Assembly: GCA_903951425.1 (NCBI GenBank)
Contig: CAJBBX010000135.1
Location: forward strand, 48,836 to 112,835
Length of the DNA stretch: 64,000 nucleotides
DNA from: an uncultured Chthonomonas sp.
Lineage (GTDB): Bacteria > Armatimonadota > Chthonomonadetes > Chthonomonadales > CAJBBX01
Direction of reading: 5' to 3'
Both the position numbers and the translations under genes were made by a program. This document shows, piece after piece, positions 17,895 through 26,201 of this stretch. The number at the start of each line of letters is the position of its first letter. Position 1 is the first letter of the stretch. Under the pieces are notes generated by a model. It was given only the letters and a program-made list of their open reading frames with translations, did no database searches and was not told the DNA's origin.

Positions 17895-18251
17895 ATGGAA
17901 GCAACAGCCGTAAGCGCCGGCATCGCAATCAGTGAGCGCGCCGCGCAGATGGTGACGTCGGTCTTCAAGGAGCAGGGCGCTGAAGGCTCCGCGCTCCGTG
18001 TCTTCGTGGCGGGCCAGTCGTGCTCTGGCCTGAAGTACGGCCTGGCCGTGGAGGACACGATCAACCCCGACGACACCGAGTTCGTCCACTTCGGTGTCCG
18101 TATCGTGGTCGATGCCGACAGCCTGGGCCAGATGGACGGCAGCACCGTCGACTATGTGGAAGCCGAGGGGAACAGCGGGTTCAAGATCGACAACCCCAAC
18201 ATCCCCTCCAACTGCGGCGGCTGCTCCTGTGGTAGCGGGGGCTGCGGCTAG
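17895..18251 (+). CDS. A-type iron-sulfur cluster carrier (HesB/IscA/ErpA family)
   Basis: The 118-residue protein belongs to the A-type carriers that pass Fe-S clusters to apoproteins. Family features are ISERAAQMVTSVFKEQG, a first cysteine in FVAGQSCSGLKYGL, and SGFKIDNPNIPSNCGGCSCG near the end. Classic members end in CGCGSSF. Here the tail is NCGGCSCGSGGCG with four cysteines, so ligand spacing is altered. The start is ATG 17895 with GGAG upstream. The longer ORF-track start is unsupported. Which of IscA, SufA or ErpA it represents cannot be decided from sequence. Confidence 0.85.
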   Translation: MEATAVSAGIAISERAAQMVTSVFKEQGAEGSALRVFVAGQSCSGLKYGLAVEDTINPDDTEFVHFGVRIVVDADSLGQMDGSTVDYVEAEGNSGFKIDNPNIPSNCGGCSCGSGGCG

Positions 18252-18282
18252 GCTACCATAGAAGTCGGTGGTTGGATGTCGC

Positions 18283-18318
18283 GAGGGGGTGGCCTGCCGA
18301 GTGCAGGGCGCCCTCTTT
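18283..18318 (+). terminator. Possible terminator after the Fe-S carrier gene
   Basis: GAGGG and CCCTC pair around an imperfect interior and are followed by TTT. The hairpin lies between the Fe-S carrier gene and pyrF, ending 31 bp before the pyrF start. The stem is short and the T-run is weak. Confidence 0.3.
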
Positions 18319-18348
18319 CGTGAGTGCTGCGCGAAGCGGGAGGTACGC

Positions 18349-19071
18349 ATGGAGCCCAAGGACAGGATCATCGTTGCGCTGGACACCAGTGATCGCGGAA
18401 CGGCGCTACGGTGGGCCGAGCAGTTGGCCGGCACCGTGGGAGCGGTGAAGGTCGGACTGGAACTGGTAAACGCCGTGGGCTTCGGCGTGCTGGACGACCT
18501 CCGCGACGCCGGATGCGGGCGCATCTTCTACGACGCGAAGTTGCACGATATCCCGAACACCGTGGCAGGCGCCTGCCGGTCCATCGGCCGGCGCGGGCTA
18601 TGGATGACCAACGTCCACGCCTGCGGCGGCGCCCGGATGATCAAGGCCGCGGCCGACGCACTGACCAAAACCGCTGCCGACGCCGGGACCGATGCGCCGC
18701 TACTTGTGGCCGTAACGCTGCTCACGAGCCTGTCGCCGCTGGAGGCCACTGAGGAGCTGCTGCTGAACCTGCCCCCCGCCGACTACGTGCCCGCTATGGC
18801 CCGACTGGCACGCAATGCCGGCGCCCAGGGTGTCGTGGCTTCGCCCAGGGAGATTGAGGCGATCCGCTGGGCCTGCGGGCCCGACTTCCTGATCGTCACG
18901 CCCGGGGTACGGCCCGCGTGGTCTGACGCAGGCGACCAGCGCCGCACGGCAACTCCCGCCGAGGCCGTGCGGATGGGAGCCGACTACCTGGTGATCGGAC
19001 GACCCATCACCGGCGCCGCCGACGCCGCAATCGCTGCCGTGCGCATCGCCGACGAGATCGCACAGGGCTAG
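18349..19071 (+). CDS. pyrF: Orotidine 5'-phosphate decarboxylase
   Basis: PyrF converts OMP to UMP in the last step of de novo pyrimidine synthesis. The 240-residue TIM-barrel protein shows the KVGLELV strand, the catalytic Asp-Lys-Asp motif FYDAKLHDIPNTV, and the phosphate-binding segments VTPGVRP and DYLVIGRPITGA. This is the prokaryotic short form (group I). The start is ATG 18349 with GGGAGG just upstream. The ORF-track start 27 codons earlier would cross the upstream hairpin. Confidence 0.96.
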   Translation: MEPKDRIIVALDTSDRGTALRWAEQLAGTVGAVKVGLELVNAVGFGVLDDLRDAGCGRIFYDAKLHDIPNTVAGACRSIGRRGLWMTNVHACGGARMIKAAADALTKTAADAGTDAPLLVAVTLLTSLSPLEATEELLLNLPPADYVPAMARLARNAGAQGVVASPREIEAIRWACGPDFLIVTPGVRPAWSDAGDQRRTATPAEAVRMGADYLVIGRPITGAADAAIAAVRIADEIAQG

Positions 19072-19078
19072 GGCTGCG

Positions 19079-19107
19079 TTGACATAGCCGGTCGGTTCCG
19101 GCATAAT
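19079..19107 (+). promoter_or_regulatory. Promoter for steA
   Basis: A perfect TTGACA and CATAAT are separated by 17 bp. The -35 begins 8 bp after the pyrF stop. The predicted transcription start (about 19114) lies almost at the steA GTG (19116), implying a leaderless or nearly leaderless mRNA. Confidence 0.8.
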
Positions 19108-19115
19108 GGCCTGTT

Positions 19116-20267
19116 GTGGGCAACACACATCCCATAAGGGGCCGTATATGGGCTGACCGGCGCACGAAGCGCCTGGTCGGTTCGCTTGCGCCGGGCGATA
19201 TCGCGCTCATCCACCATACCGACCTGGACGCTGTAGCCGCGCAATCGCTCATCGATGCCGGCGTAGCAGCGGTAGTCAACGGGGCTCCCTCCATCTCCGG
19301 CAGGTACCCCAACGTCGGCCCCAGCCTCCTCGCCGAGGCGCATGTTCCCATTCTGGACTTTGTAGGCGATACCTTCTTCGAGGCGGCGCTTCACCACGTG
19401 GGCCAGATGGCTACGCTGGACGGCAACCGCATTCGGGTCGGCGACCTTGAGGCCACCGGGACGCCGCTGACCCTTGAGTCCATCGGCGAGAGCATGGAGG
19501 CCGCCCGCCGCAACATCGGGGCCGAACTGGATGCCTTCGCGCGAAACACGCTGCAGTACATCTCTGAGGAGCGCGGACTGCTGCTTGACCCCGTCTCGGC
19601 GCCGGTCATCGATACGAAGATCGCCGGGCGGCACGTCCTGGTGGTCACCCGCGGACCGGGCTTCAAGGATGACCTGCGCGCCATCGAGGACTACCTCCGC
19701 GAGGTTCGACCGGTCCTCATCGGAGTAGACGGCGGTGCGGATGCGCTGGCGGAGGTCGGACTGAGGCCGCACATCATCGTCGGCGACATGGACAGCGTCT
19801 CCGACACGTCCTTGCGTAGCGGCGCCGAGCTGGTCGTACACGCTTACGCCGAGGGCGGACGCGCAGCGCCGGGGCTGGCCCGGATCGAGAAGCTGGGGCT
19901 CACGGCCAAGGTGTTCCCCGTGCCCGGTACGAGCGAGGACGCCGCCATGCTCATTGCCGATCAGCGGGGCGCGTCGCTGATCGTGGCGGTGGGTACGCAC
20001 TTTTCGCTGGAGGACTTCCTCGACAAGGGCCGCGGCGGCATGGCCAGCACCTTCCTGGTGCGCCTCCGCATTGGCTCCAAGCTCGTGGACGCCAAGGGGT
20101 TGGGGAGGCTCTGGTCGGCCCGGTCGCGCCCGGCCACTCGGGAGATCCTGCTCCTCATCGCTGCCGCGCTCTTCCCGCTTGGGGTGCTCGCCCTGCAATC
20201 CCCGCTGATCCGAACGGTGTTCAGCGCGACCCGGCTCCAGCTGCGATCCAGCCTGGGCCTGCCCTGA
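19116..20267 (+). CDS. steA: Cytokinetic ring protein SteA-like
   Basis: The 383-residue protein resembles SteA of Actinobacteria, a septum-associated protein containing a thiamin pyrophosphokinase-like catalytic fold (GVDGGADALAEVGLRPHIIVGDMDSVS). The N-terminus has the family block ADRRTKRLVGSLAPGDIALIHH and the DAVAAQSLIDAGVAAVVNGAPS segment. A single C-terminal membrane helix (about 344-362) anchors it with the soluble part inside the cell. The GTG start has no ribosome-binding site and almost no leader. It is followed 14 bp later by a SteB-like gene, the expected partner. Confidence 0.88.
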   Translation: MGNTHPIRGRIWADRRTKRLVGSLAPGDIALIHHTDLDAVAAQSLIDAGVAAVVNGAPSISGRYPNVGPSLLAEAHVPILDFVGDTFFEAALHHVGQMATLDGNRIRVGDLEATGTPLTLESIGESMEAARRNIGAELDAFARNTLQYISEERGLLLDPVSAPVIDTKIAGRHVLVVTRGPGFKDDLRAIEDYLREVRPVLIGVDGGADALAEVGLRPHIIVGDMDSVSDTSLRSGAELVVHAYAEGGRAAPGLARIEKLGLTAKVFPVPGTSEDAAMLIADQRGASLIVAVGTHFSLEDFLDKGRGGMASTFLVRLRIGSKLVDAKGLGRLWSARSRPATREILLLIAAALFPLGVLALQSPLIRTVFSATRLQLRSSLGLP

Positions 20268-20281
20268 CGGAGGGCGACAGC

Positions 20282-21139
20282 GTGTCACCTGGATTTCGAT
20301 ACCATTTTATCACCGTGGTTGCCATCTTCCTCAGCCTCGGCGTGGGGATGATCATCGGCGGCTCGTTCCTCCCCAGCGCCATCGTGGCGGGCCTCAACGG
20401 CCAGCTTCGGAGCCTGAACAGCCGATTCACCGAGGAGGTCGCACCTCTTCGGCAGGACAACCATCGCTACGCCGCCGCCATCGCGGCAGTGCGGCCACGT
20501 GTGCTGCGCCACGCCCTGCCTGGGCGGCGCGTGGCGATCATACAGACCGGCGACTATGACGAGGCAACCCAGCGCGTCGAGACGGCCCTACTGGACGCCG
20601 GCGCGGTGGTGGTGCGGACGATGGTTGCTGATGCCGGGTTCAGCCGCAAGCTAGAGTTGGCCCACAGCAACGTGCTCACATCGCTGCGTGCGGGCCACCC
20701 AAACCTGCCCGAGGGCAACGCGGCGATATTTCGCATCCTGGCGGCGTCACTGGCCATCGGCGCGCCGGAGACCGACCTATTCGTCCTGCGGGATGCAGGG
20801 CTCACAGAACACTCCGGGGCATTCGACGGCCGAGTAGACGCCGTGGTGGTGGTGGCGGGCGCATCGCTCGATGCAGGCAGTCGAGCCGATACGCTGGACC
20901 TACCGCTGGTGACGCAGCTCCGGACCTTCGCGATCGACGTGGCCCTGGTGGAGCCCTCAACGGCGGCCGTCTCCTACATGGACCGGTTCGCGGGAGTACC
21001 GATCACGACCGTGGACAACGTAGAGACCGAGATCGGCGCCATGGCGCTCGCCCTGGCGCTGCGCGAGGGGCGCGGCAACTACGGCGTGCGCCGCACTGCC
21101 ACCAGCGGCCTCCTGCCTGCGCTTGCTGCGGAGCGATGA
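20282..21139 (+). CDS. steB: SteB/MctB-like membrane protein ('copper transporter' family)
   Basis: The 285-residue protein has one N-terminal membrane helix (about 10-28, HFITVVAIFLSLGVGMIIGG), a coiled-coil stretch, and an extracytoplasmic domain. This matches the DUF3186 family, annotated as MctB or copper transporter in Mycobacterium and as SteB when paired with SteA. In Corynebacterium SteA and SteB form a complex at the septum, so a role in division or envelope synthesis is more likely here than copper efflux. The start is GTG 20282 with GGAGGG. It overlaps the next gene by 4 bp. Confidence 0.82.
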   Translation: MSPGFRYHFITVVAIFLSLGVGMIIGGSFLPSAIVAGLNGQLRSLNSRFTEEVAPLRQDNHRYAAAIAAVRPRVLRHALPGRRVAIIQTGDYDEATQRVETALLDAGAVVVRTMVADAGFSRKLELAHSNVLTSLRAGHPNLPEGNAAIFRILAASLAIGAPETDLFVLRDAGLTEHSGAFDGRVDAVVVVAGASLDAGSRADTLDLPLVTQLRTFAIDVALVEPSTAAVSYMDRFAGVPITTVDNVETEIGAMALALALREGRGNYGVRRTATSGLLPALAAER

Positions 21140-21804
21140 CCTCCGTCGTCGTTCCCGCCTACAACGAGGAGCAACGGATCGGCGAGACCGTGGCGGCCCT
21201 GCGGGCTTTGGACGGCGTTCACGAAGTGCTGGTCGTGAACGACGGCTCCTCCGACGGCACCTCCGTCGAAGCGGCGAGCGCAGGCGCCATCGTGCTCGAC
21301 ATGCCTCGCAACTCGGGCAAAGCCGCCGCCGTCGCCGTAGGCATGCGGGCGTGCAGGGGCGACATCGTAGCCATGGTGGACGCCGACCTCGGCGCCACGG
21401 CCGCCCAGGCCAGCCTTCTGATCGCCCCCGTTACGCGCGGCGAGGCGGATATGACGATCGCGGCGTTCACGGGTCGACCACGCGCGAAGGCGGGTTTCGG
21501 TCTTGTGATGCGGCTTGCACGTTGGGGCATCTTCCGCGCCACCGGCCTCAGCATGGCAAGTCCGCTATCGGGCCAGCGCGCTATGCGGCGGCAGGTCTGG
21601 GATGCGCTCCAATCGGCGACCGGGTTTGGTGTGGAGGTGGCCCTCACCATCGACGCCGCCCGCGCGGGTCACCGAGTACTAGAAGTACCGGTCGCCATGA
21701 CGCACCGGGCGACCGGGCGCGATCTGGCGGGCATCCGGCACCGGGGCAGGCAGTTCGCTGCCGTGGCCCGCGAGCTCTGGAGGAGGCGTCGGTGCCTGCT
21801 ATAG
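21136..21804 (+). CDS. Family 2 glycosyltransferase
   Basis: The 222-residue GT-A enzyme has the nucleotide-binding start SVVVPAYNEEQRIGETV, the VVNDGSSDGT motif and the metal-binding DAD in IVAMVDADLGA. It has no membrane helices, so it should act on the cytoplasmic face, probably on a lipid-linked acceptor. Its ATG overlaps the steB stop, and it overlaps the following GT4-like gene by 13 bp, so all four genes from steA are likely one operon. The sugar is unknown. Confidence 0.87.
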   Translation: MTSVVVPAYNEEQRIGETVAALRALDGVHEVLVVNDGSSDGTSVEAASAGAIVLDMPRNSGKAAAVAVGMRACRGDIVAMVDADLGATAAQASLLIAPVTRGEADMTIAAFTGRPRAKAGFGLVMRLARWGIFRATGLSMASPLSGQRAMRRQVWDALQSATGFGVEVALTIDAARAGHRVLEVPVAMTHRATGRDLAGIRHRGRQFAAVARELWRRRRCLL

Positions 21805-22613
21805 ATGGCCGTGCAGGGCTCGCCGGGCTTCTCTGCGCTATCCTCCTTCATGCCGTGCTGCCGGGCCTGCTCCTCCGCGCCGGCCTGGCCCGGAGCAACT
21901 TCCGACGGCAGACCGTGCCGCTGGCCTACGGTCTGCTGCCCGTCCTGAGCGGGCTGGTGATGCTTGTGGCCAGCTCGACGGCCGGCGTATCGGCCGCTCT
22001 GCCCGTGGCGGCGACGCTGGCAACGTTCGCAGCCCTCGGCGTACTGGACGACGCACTGGGTCACACCGCCCCCAAAGGCCTGCGCGGACACCTGCGAGCC
22101 CTGGTGTGTGAACGACGGGTGACCACCGGACTGGTCAAACTCGTAGGTGGCGTGGTGGCTGGCCAGGTGATCGCGCACACTGCCACACTCCAGTCCTGGA
22201 ACCTGCGCGTCATCGACGGGCTCATCTTGGCGCTGGGCGCCAACGCCATGAACCTCCTCGACCTGCGGCCCGGCCGAGCCTGCGCGGTCTGGTTGGCCCT
22301 CTTCGGCACGCTCTGCGCGGCTAACGTTGTCAGCGGCTCGCCCGTCAGCGTTGCACTGCCGGCATTGCCGGTGGCCGTCATGGTGATCCGCGACCGTCGA
22401 GCCCAGGCCATGATGGGCGACACCGGATCCAACGGCCTCGGCGCCATGCTCGCGGCGCTCTGGCTGTCGAGCATACCCAGCCCACCTGCGCGAGTGACGG
22501 TCCTGCTCTGCCTCCTTGCGTTCCACGTGGCCGCCGAGCGCTGGTCGCTCTCCGCGGTCATCCAGCGAAATCCCCTCCTCCGCCGCCTAGACGCCCTCAC
22601 TGGCGTGCGATAG
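21792..22613 (+). CDS. Family 4 (MraY/WecA-like) glycosyl-phosphotransferase homologue
   Basis: This polytopic membrane protein of 273 residues has about eight helices. It shows relics of the polyprenyl-phosphate sugar-1-phosphate transferase motifs: LGVLDDALGH (DD motif), NAMNLLDLRPGR (the N-x-x-N/D loop) and MGDTGSNGLGAML. MraY and WecA are ~320-360 residues, so this is a short relative, and LDLRPGR replaces the usual DG-LDG. The start is GTG 21792 behind a strong GGAGGAGG. The ORF-track start is inside the GT2 gene. It is probably functionally tied to the GT2 and SteAB. Confidence 0.8.
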   Translation: MPAIDGRAGLAGLLCAILLHAVLPGLLLRAGLARSNFRRQTVPLAYGLLPVLSGLVMLVASSTAGVSAALPVAATLATFAALGVLDDALGHTAPKGLRGHLRALVCERRVTTGLVKLVGGVVAGQVIAHTATLQSWNLRVIDGLILALGANAMNLLDLRPGRACAVWLALFGTLCAANVVSGSPVSVALPALPVAVMVIRDRRAQAMMGDTGSNGLGAMLAALWLSSIPSPPARVTVLLCLLAFHVAAERWSLSAVIQRNPLLRRLDALTGVR

Positions 22614-22746
22614 CCGCCTAACGGCATGGCCGGCCACCGAATAGGCCCAAGGTCCCGCCCCTCCGACCGGGATTTCCTGTATAACCTGAGAGTGGATCGG
22701 CCGGCCTCGCGCAGCGCAGCCTGAGCCGATCCGGCCGGAGGAGATG

Positions 22747-25700
22747 ATGCCTATCTGCGACCGTTGCGGCGCACTGCCGCCGGACTGGGCCACGTTCTGC
22801 ACCAGCTGCGGGTTCCCCGTCTCCCTGCCGGGCCCCGACGGCGTGCAGATGATCGTCCACGAGGTTGAGCGATGGGCGTTCGAGGGGCTCGTCGATGCCG
22901 ACACGGCAGCGCGCATCCGGGCGCGCTACGCCGGCTTGGCCGCCCCCCGACCAGCCCCGTCCGCACCGCCGCCCGCCACGCCACGTCCTGCCCCTCACAG
23001 CTCGGCGGCGGTCACCGTAAGGCCGACTGCACCTGCCCCGCCGTCCCCTGGCGGCGCCTGGGTCACCGAGTTCCTAGAAGCGCACTGGTTGAAGTTGAGC
23101 GCACTCGTGGCGGCGCTCCTCGTCTTTGCCGGGCTGCGCCAGGTGCTGGGCTCCGCGTGGGCCAGCCAGATCGCGATCACTTTCATGCCGCTACTGCCCG
23201 CCGGGCTCATGGCGGCGGCGCTCTGGGCCGGGCGCGCCTCCAACGACAAGGAGATCGGCGCCTTCGCGTTCCCCTCCATCGGGATCGTGCTGGCCTTCTT
23301 CGTCGTCGGATCCATGAACAAGAACTGGCTGGGCGGTGCGCTGGAGCCACTCGCCGCCTACGGGCTGGGCGCCGCCTGCAGCACGGTCACGGCCGCCCTG
23401 GTGGGGCTCAAGAGCCGCGACGAGCGGTTTACGCACTACGTCCTGGCCGGCATACCCACCTCGGCGGCGTTGCTCGTGCAGGCCTTCTGGCCGGTCGAGA
23501 CCCGAGCCCTAGGCCATGTGGTCGTACTGGCTGTTGTGGCTTCGGTCTACGCTTCGCTGGCGGCTCGCCAGGACCCTGAGGAGGCCACACCGGCGCCGAG
23601 AGCCATGCTGGTGGCGTGGTCGTGCGCCGTCGCCGTGGCCGCAGCACTTTGGATGCCCGGCCGCGCCCTCTTCGCCGACGGTTCGCTCGACCTTGCCGGC
23701 GCCGTTGTGGTCTTCGCCATGGCGGCGGTCTTCGGCGTTGCCGCACACAGCGCATGCTCGACAAGCCTGGCATCCATGGCGGCGGCGGCGGCGGCGTTGG
23801 CCGGGTACATCGCCATGGCCGGTGCGGCCAGCCCGTCGTGGCACGGATGCAGCTTCGTGGCAGCGACCCTGGCCACCGTATGCGGCCTGGCCGCCCTGGC
23901 CTATGGGGTGGCGGGCGACGTGGAAGAGCGCGGGCCGCTGGCGTCCACCTACGGCCTCCTGTGCGGCTTCGCGGCGGGCCTGTCGGGCACACTGGCCCTT
24001 GCGGCGACCCTCTATCCCTACGTCGGGATGCCTTCGCCCGGCAGGACCGAGGGCGGATGGATCCTGCTCTGGGCCGCAGCCGGGTACGCTGCCATCGCGG
24101 CAGTCTCGCGCCGTCAATGGGTCCATTACGCGGCAGCCACCGCGCTGACCCTGGCAGGTCTGACTCTCGGCGACCAGTATGGGGCGCGGATCGCGCCGAT
24201 GGAGTCGTTCCTGCCCGGTCGATGGGTCATGCCGTCTGCGGCCCTGCTGGGTGTAGCGGGCGTCGTACTTGCCCTGGTGAACGGCGGACGCCCGCGTGTC
24301 AGCGAGGCCGCGGAGGCCTACCTGACGGCCGGGTCCCTGGCCGCGTGGCTCTGCGTGATCCTGGCGGCTCCGGCCGCCGGGTCGCACCACACCGAGGCGT
24401 GGGGGCATGTCGGCGGCGGCGTGGTGGTCCTATGTCTGACCGCATGGCTACTGCAGCGGAGCGCCGCTCTGTTCGCGGTCGGCTCTGCGGCCGCTGTCAG
24501 CTCGGCCCTGATCGCGTCCGCCATGGCGGTCGGCGCGGCATACCCGTTCCGGCTCGATCCGTGGGTCGGCGCGTTCGCAGGCGGAGCCATGGCCGCCGGA
24601 CTGCTGCTCGTGGTCTCCGACCTCGCGAGTGCAGCCAGACCCACGAGGCAGTGGCCGGCGCCTGCGGCGGTGGTGGCATGTCTGGGCGCCTTTGTGGCGG
24701 TAGTCGCCCTTGCCGCCGGCATGGTATGGCAGCCCCAGTACTCCCCGATGTGGCAGTGGGTACGGCAGGCCGAGCTGGTCCTGGCAGCCATGGCGGCGGC
24801 GTTCGGAATGCTGACAGGGCTCTCGCGAGGGGCGCAGTTGGCCGGCGGCGCTGTCGCGGTAGCCGCAGGGCTGGCTGTATGCCTACCGGAAGCACTCGGT
24901 CACTCCGGACATGGGTCTGCGCCGCTGGCCGCAGCATGCGCGGCGATTGCCGCCCTTGGGCTCTGGCGCGGGGCCCGTCGGCACTCATCGGAGGCCCTCT
25001 ATGCGGGCTGGGCCGCGCTCTGGCCTGCAACCGCATACGTCCTCGCACGTTCGTCGGCCGCTACCATGCCGTGGGCCTACCTCGCGGTCGCGGCGACCTG
25101 CGCGGCGGCGTACGCCTGGGCTGAGTGGCGCGTCGGCTCTGCCGACGCGACGTGCCGGACGGCCCGCACGCTCTGCGTGGCCGTGGCGGCCGCCTGCACC
25201 GGCATTTCGGCGCTGGACGACCCCGCAGGAACGCCGCAGCTGCTCACCGCAGGCGCATTCGCCGTCATGGGCGCGTGGGGAATGGTTCGTCGCCGCGTGG
25301 CAGCCTGGGCGTGGCTGACGTCGGCGGCCTGGTTGCTGGTCGCCGTGAGGTCATTGCAGCTAGGAACGGATAGCATGGGGCCTCGCGCGGTACTGCTGGC
25401 AGCAGCGGGCGGTCTCTTTGCGGCAGCGGCCGTCGCATGCAGGAACGCGGGCGATGGATGGGAGTTCGCCGTGCCGCCCGCGCTGGCCGGATGCGTGGGC
25501 GCCGAGGCGCTGGCGCTGGGCATCGGAATGCAGGCCGCAATGGACGACATGGGCATCTGGATGATGGTCACCTGCGCCATTGCGGGAAGCGTCTTCGTCG
25601 GGCTCCGGGTCACATTGGCGATGGAGGCGTTCCAGCACGTAGCCGTGGGGTGCTTCGCCCTCGGTTACTGGCTGATGCTCTATGATCACACGGGCGTGGG

Positions 25701-26154
25701 AGCCGGTTGGGTGGACTTCTACCTGATCCCGATGGGCATCTACCTTGCGGCGCTGGGACACATTGCCGCCCACGATGGCCGGCAGGACCGGTGCATCACG
25801 CTCTGGTGGGCAGGGGCCCTGATGGTGCTGACGCCGACCTTCGTGGCCTTCATGGCCAACAACCAGCCGGACGGCAGTCCGATCCATGCGCTACTGCTAC
25901 TGGTGGAGTGTACCGTGGGCGCCGCGTGGGGCATCGCACGCCGCATCCGGGCCTTCGTGCTTGCCGGGGCCATGCACGCAACAGCCTTCGCAGTTGTCAT
26001 CGGCGTTGGGGCGGCGTCAGCCCTCTGGGCAGGCCTCATGGCGCTGGTGGTGGGGCTCGCGATCCTGGCCGCCATCCTCTACCTAACGCGAAACCGCGAA
26101 CGGCTGGAGGCCTACCGGGACAAGCTGGCCAGAGAGTGGGAGAGCTGGCGGTAG
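22747..26154 (+). CDS. Giant polytopic membrane protein with N-terminal zinc ribbon
   Basis: The 1,135-residue protein starts with a rubredoxin-like zinc ribbon (CDRCGALPPDWATFCTSCGF), a short helical segment, a proline/alanine-rich linker to about residue 105, and then close to 30 predicted membrane helices to the end. Few charged loops and no catalytic motif are visible. The layout resembles DUF2157/DUF2339-type membrane proteins, but I cannot place it in a named family. Of two adjacent ATGs, 22747 has better spacing (5 nt) from GGAGG. A TATAAC box at 22680-22685 may be its -10. The alanine content is very high. Confidence 0.8.
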   Translation: MPICDRCGALPPDWATFCTSCGFPVSLPGPDGVQMIVHEVERWAFEGLVDADTAARIRARYAGLAAPRPAPSAPPPATPRPAPHSSAAVTVRPTAPAPPSPGGAWVTEFLEAHWLKLSALVAALLVFAGLRQVLGSAWASQIAITFMPLLPAGLMAAALWAGRASNDKEIGAFAFPSIGIVLAFFVVGSMNKNWLGGALEPLAAYGLGAACSTVTAALVGLKSRDERFTHYVLAGIPTSAALLVQAFWPVETRALGHVVVLAVVASVYASLAARQDPEEATPAPRAMLVAWSCAVAVAAALWMPGRALFADGSLDLAGAVVVFAMAAVFGVAAHSACSTSLASMAAAAAALAGYIAMAGAASPSWHGCSFVAATLATVCGLAALAYGVAGDVEERGPLASTYGLLCGFAAGLSGTLALAATLYPYVGMPSPGRTEGGWILLWAAAGYAAIAAVSRRQWVHYAAATALTLAGLTLGDQYGARIAPMESFLPGRWVMPSAALLGVAGVVLALVNGGRPRVSEAAEAYLTAGSLAAWLCVILAAPAAGSHHTEAWGHVGGGVVVLCLTAWLLQRSAALFAVGSAAAVSSALIASAMAVGAAYPFRLDPWVGAFAGGAMAAGLLLVVSDLASAARPTRQWPAPAAVVACLGAFVAVVALAAGMVWQPQYSPMWQWVRQAELVLAAMAAAFGMLTGLSRGAQLAGGAVAVAAGLAVCLPEALGHSGHGSAPLAAACAAIAALGLWRGARRHSSEALYAGWAALWPATAYVLARSSAATMPWAYLAVAATCAAAYAWAEWRVGSADATCRTARTLCVAVAAACTGISALDDPAGTPQLLTAGAFAVMGAWGMVRRRVAAWAWLTSAAWLLVAVRSLQLGTDSMGPRAVLLAAAGGLFAAAAVACRNAGDGWEFAVPPALAGCVGAEALALGIGMQAAMDDMGIWMMVTCAIAGSVFVGLRVTLAMEAFQHVAVGCFALGYWLMLYDHTGVGAGWVDFYLIPMGIYLAALGHIAAHDGRQDRCITLWWAGALMVLTPTFVAFMANNQPDGSPIHALLLLVECTVGAAWGIARRIRAFVLAGAMHATAFAVVIGVGAASALWAGLMALVVGLAILAAILYLTRNRERLEAYRDKLAREWESWR

Positions 26155-26160
26155 ATGGTC

Positions 26161-26191
26161 GGCAGGGGCGGGACGATGCCCAGCCCCTGCC
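26161..26191. terminator. Bidirectional terminator between convergent genes
   Basis: GGCAGGGGC and GCCCCTGCC form a perfect 9-bp stem with a 13-nt loop in the 47-bp gap between the stops of the zinc-ribbon membrane protein (plus) and the nucleotide-sugar dehydrogenase (minus). Neither side has a long T-run, but placement and stem strength favour termination in both directions. Confidence 0.55.
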
Positions 26192-26201
26192 GGTCCAGCG
26201 C

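Noticed and set aside
20282-21139. Copper transporter function for the SteB-like protein
   Set aside because: The family label is historical. The single helix and pairing with steA argue for a division role, and no copper-binding motif is visible.
22252-22526. Antisense ORFs over the GT4-like and GT2 genes
   Set aside because: They share position with genes that have motifs and good ribosome-binding sites. The antisense frames have none.
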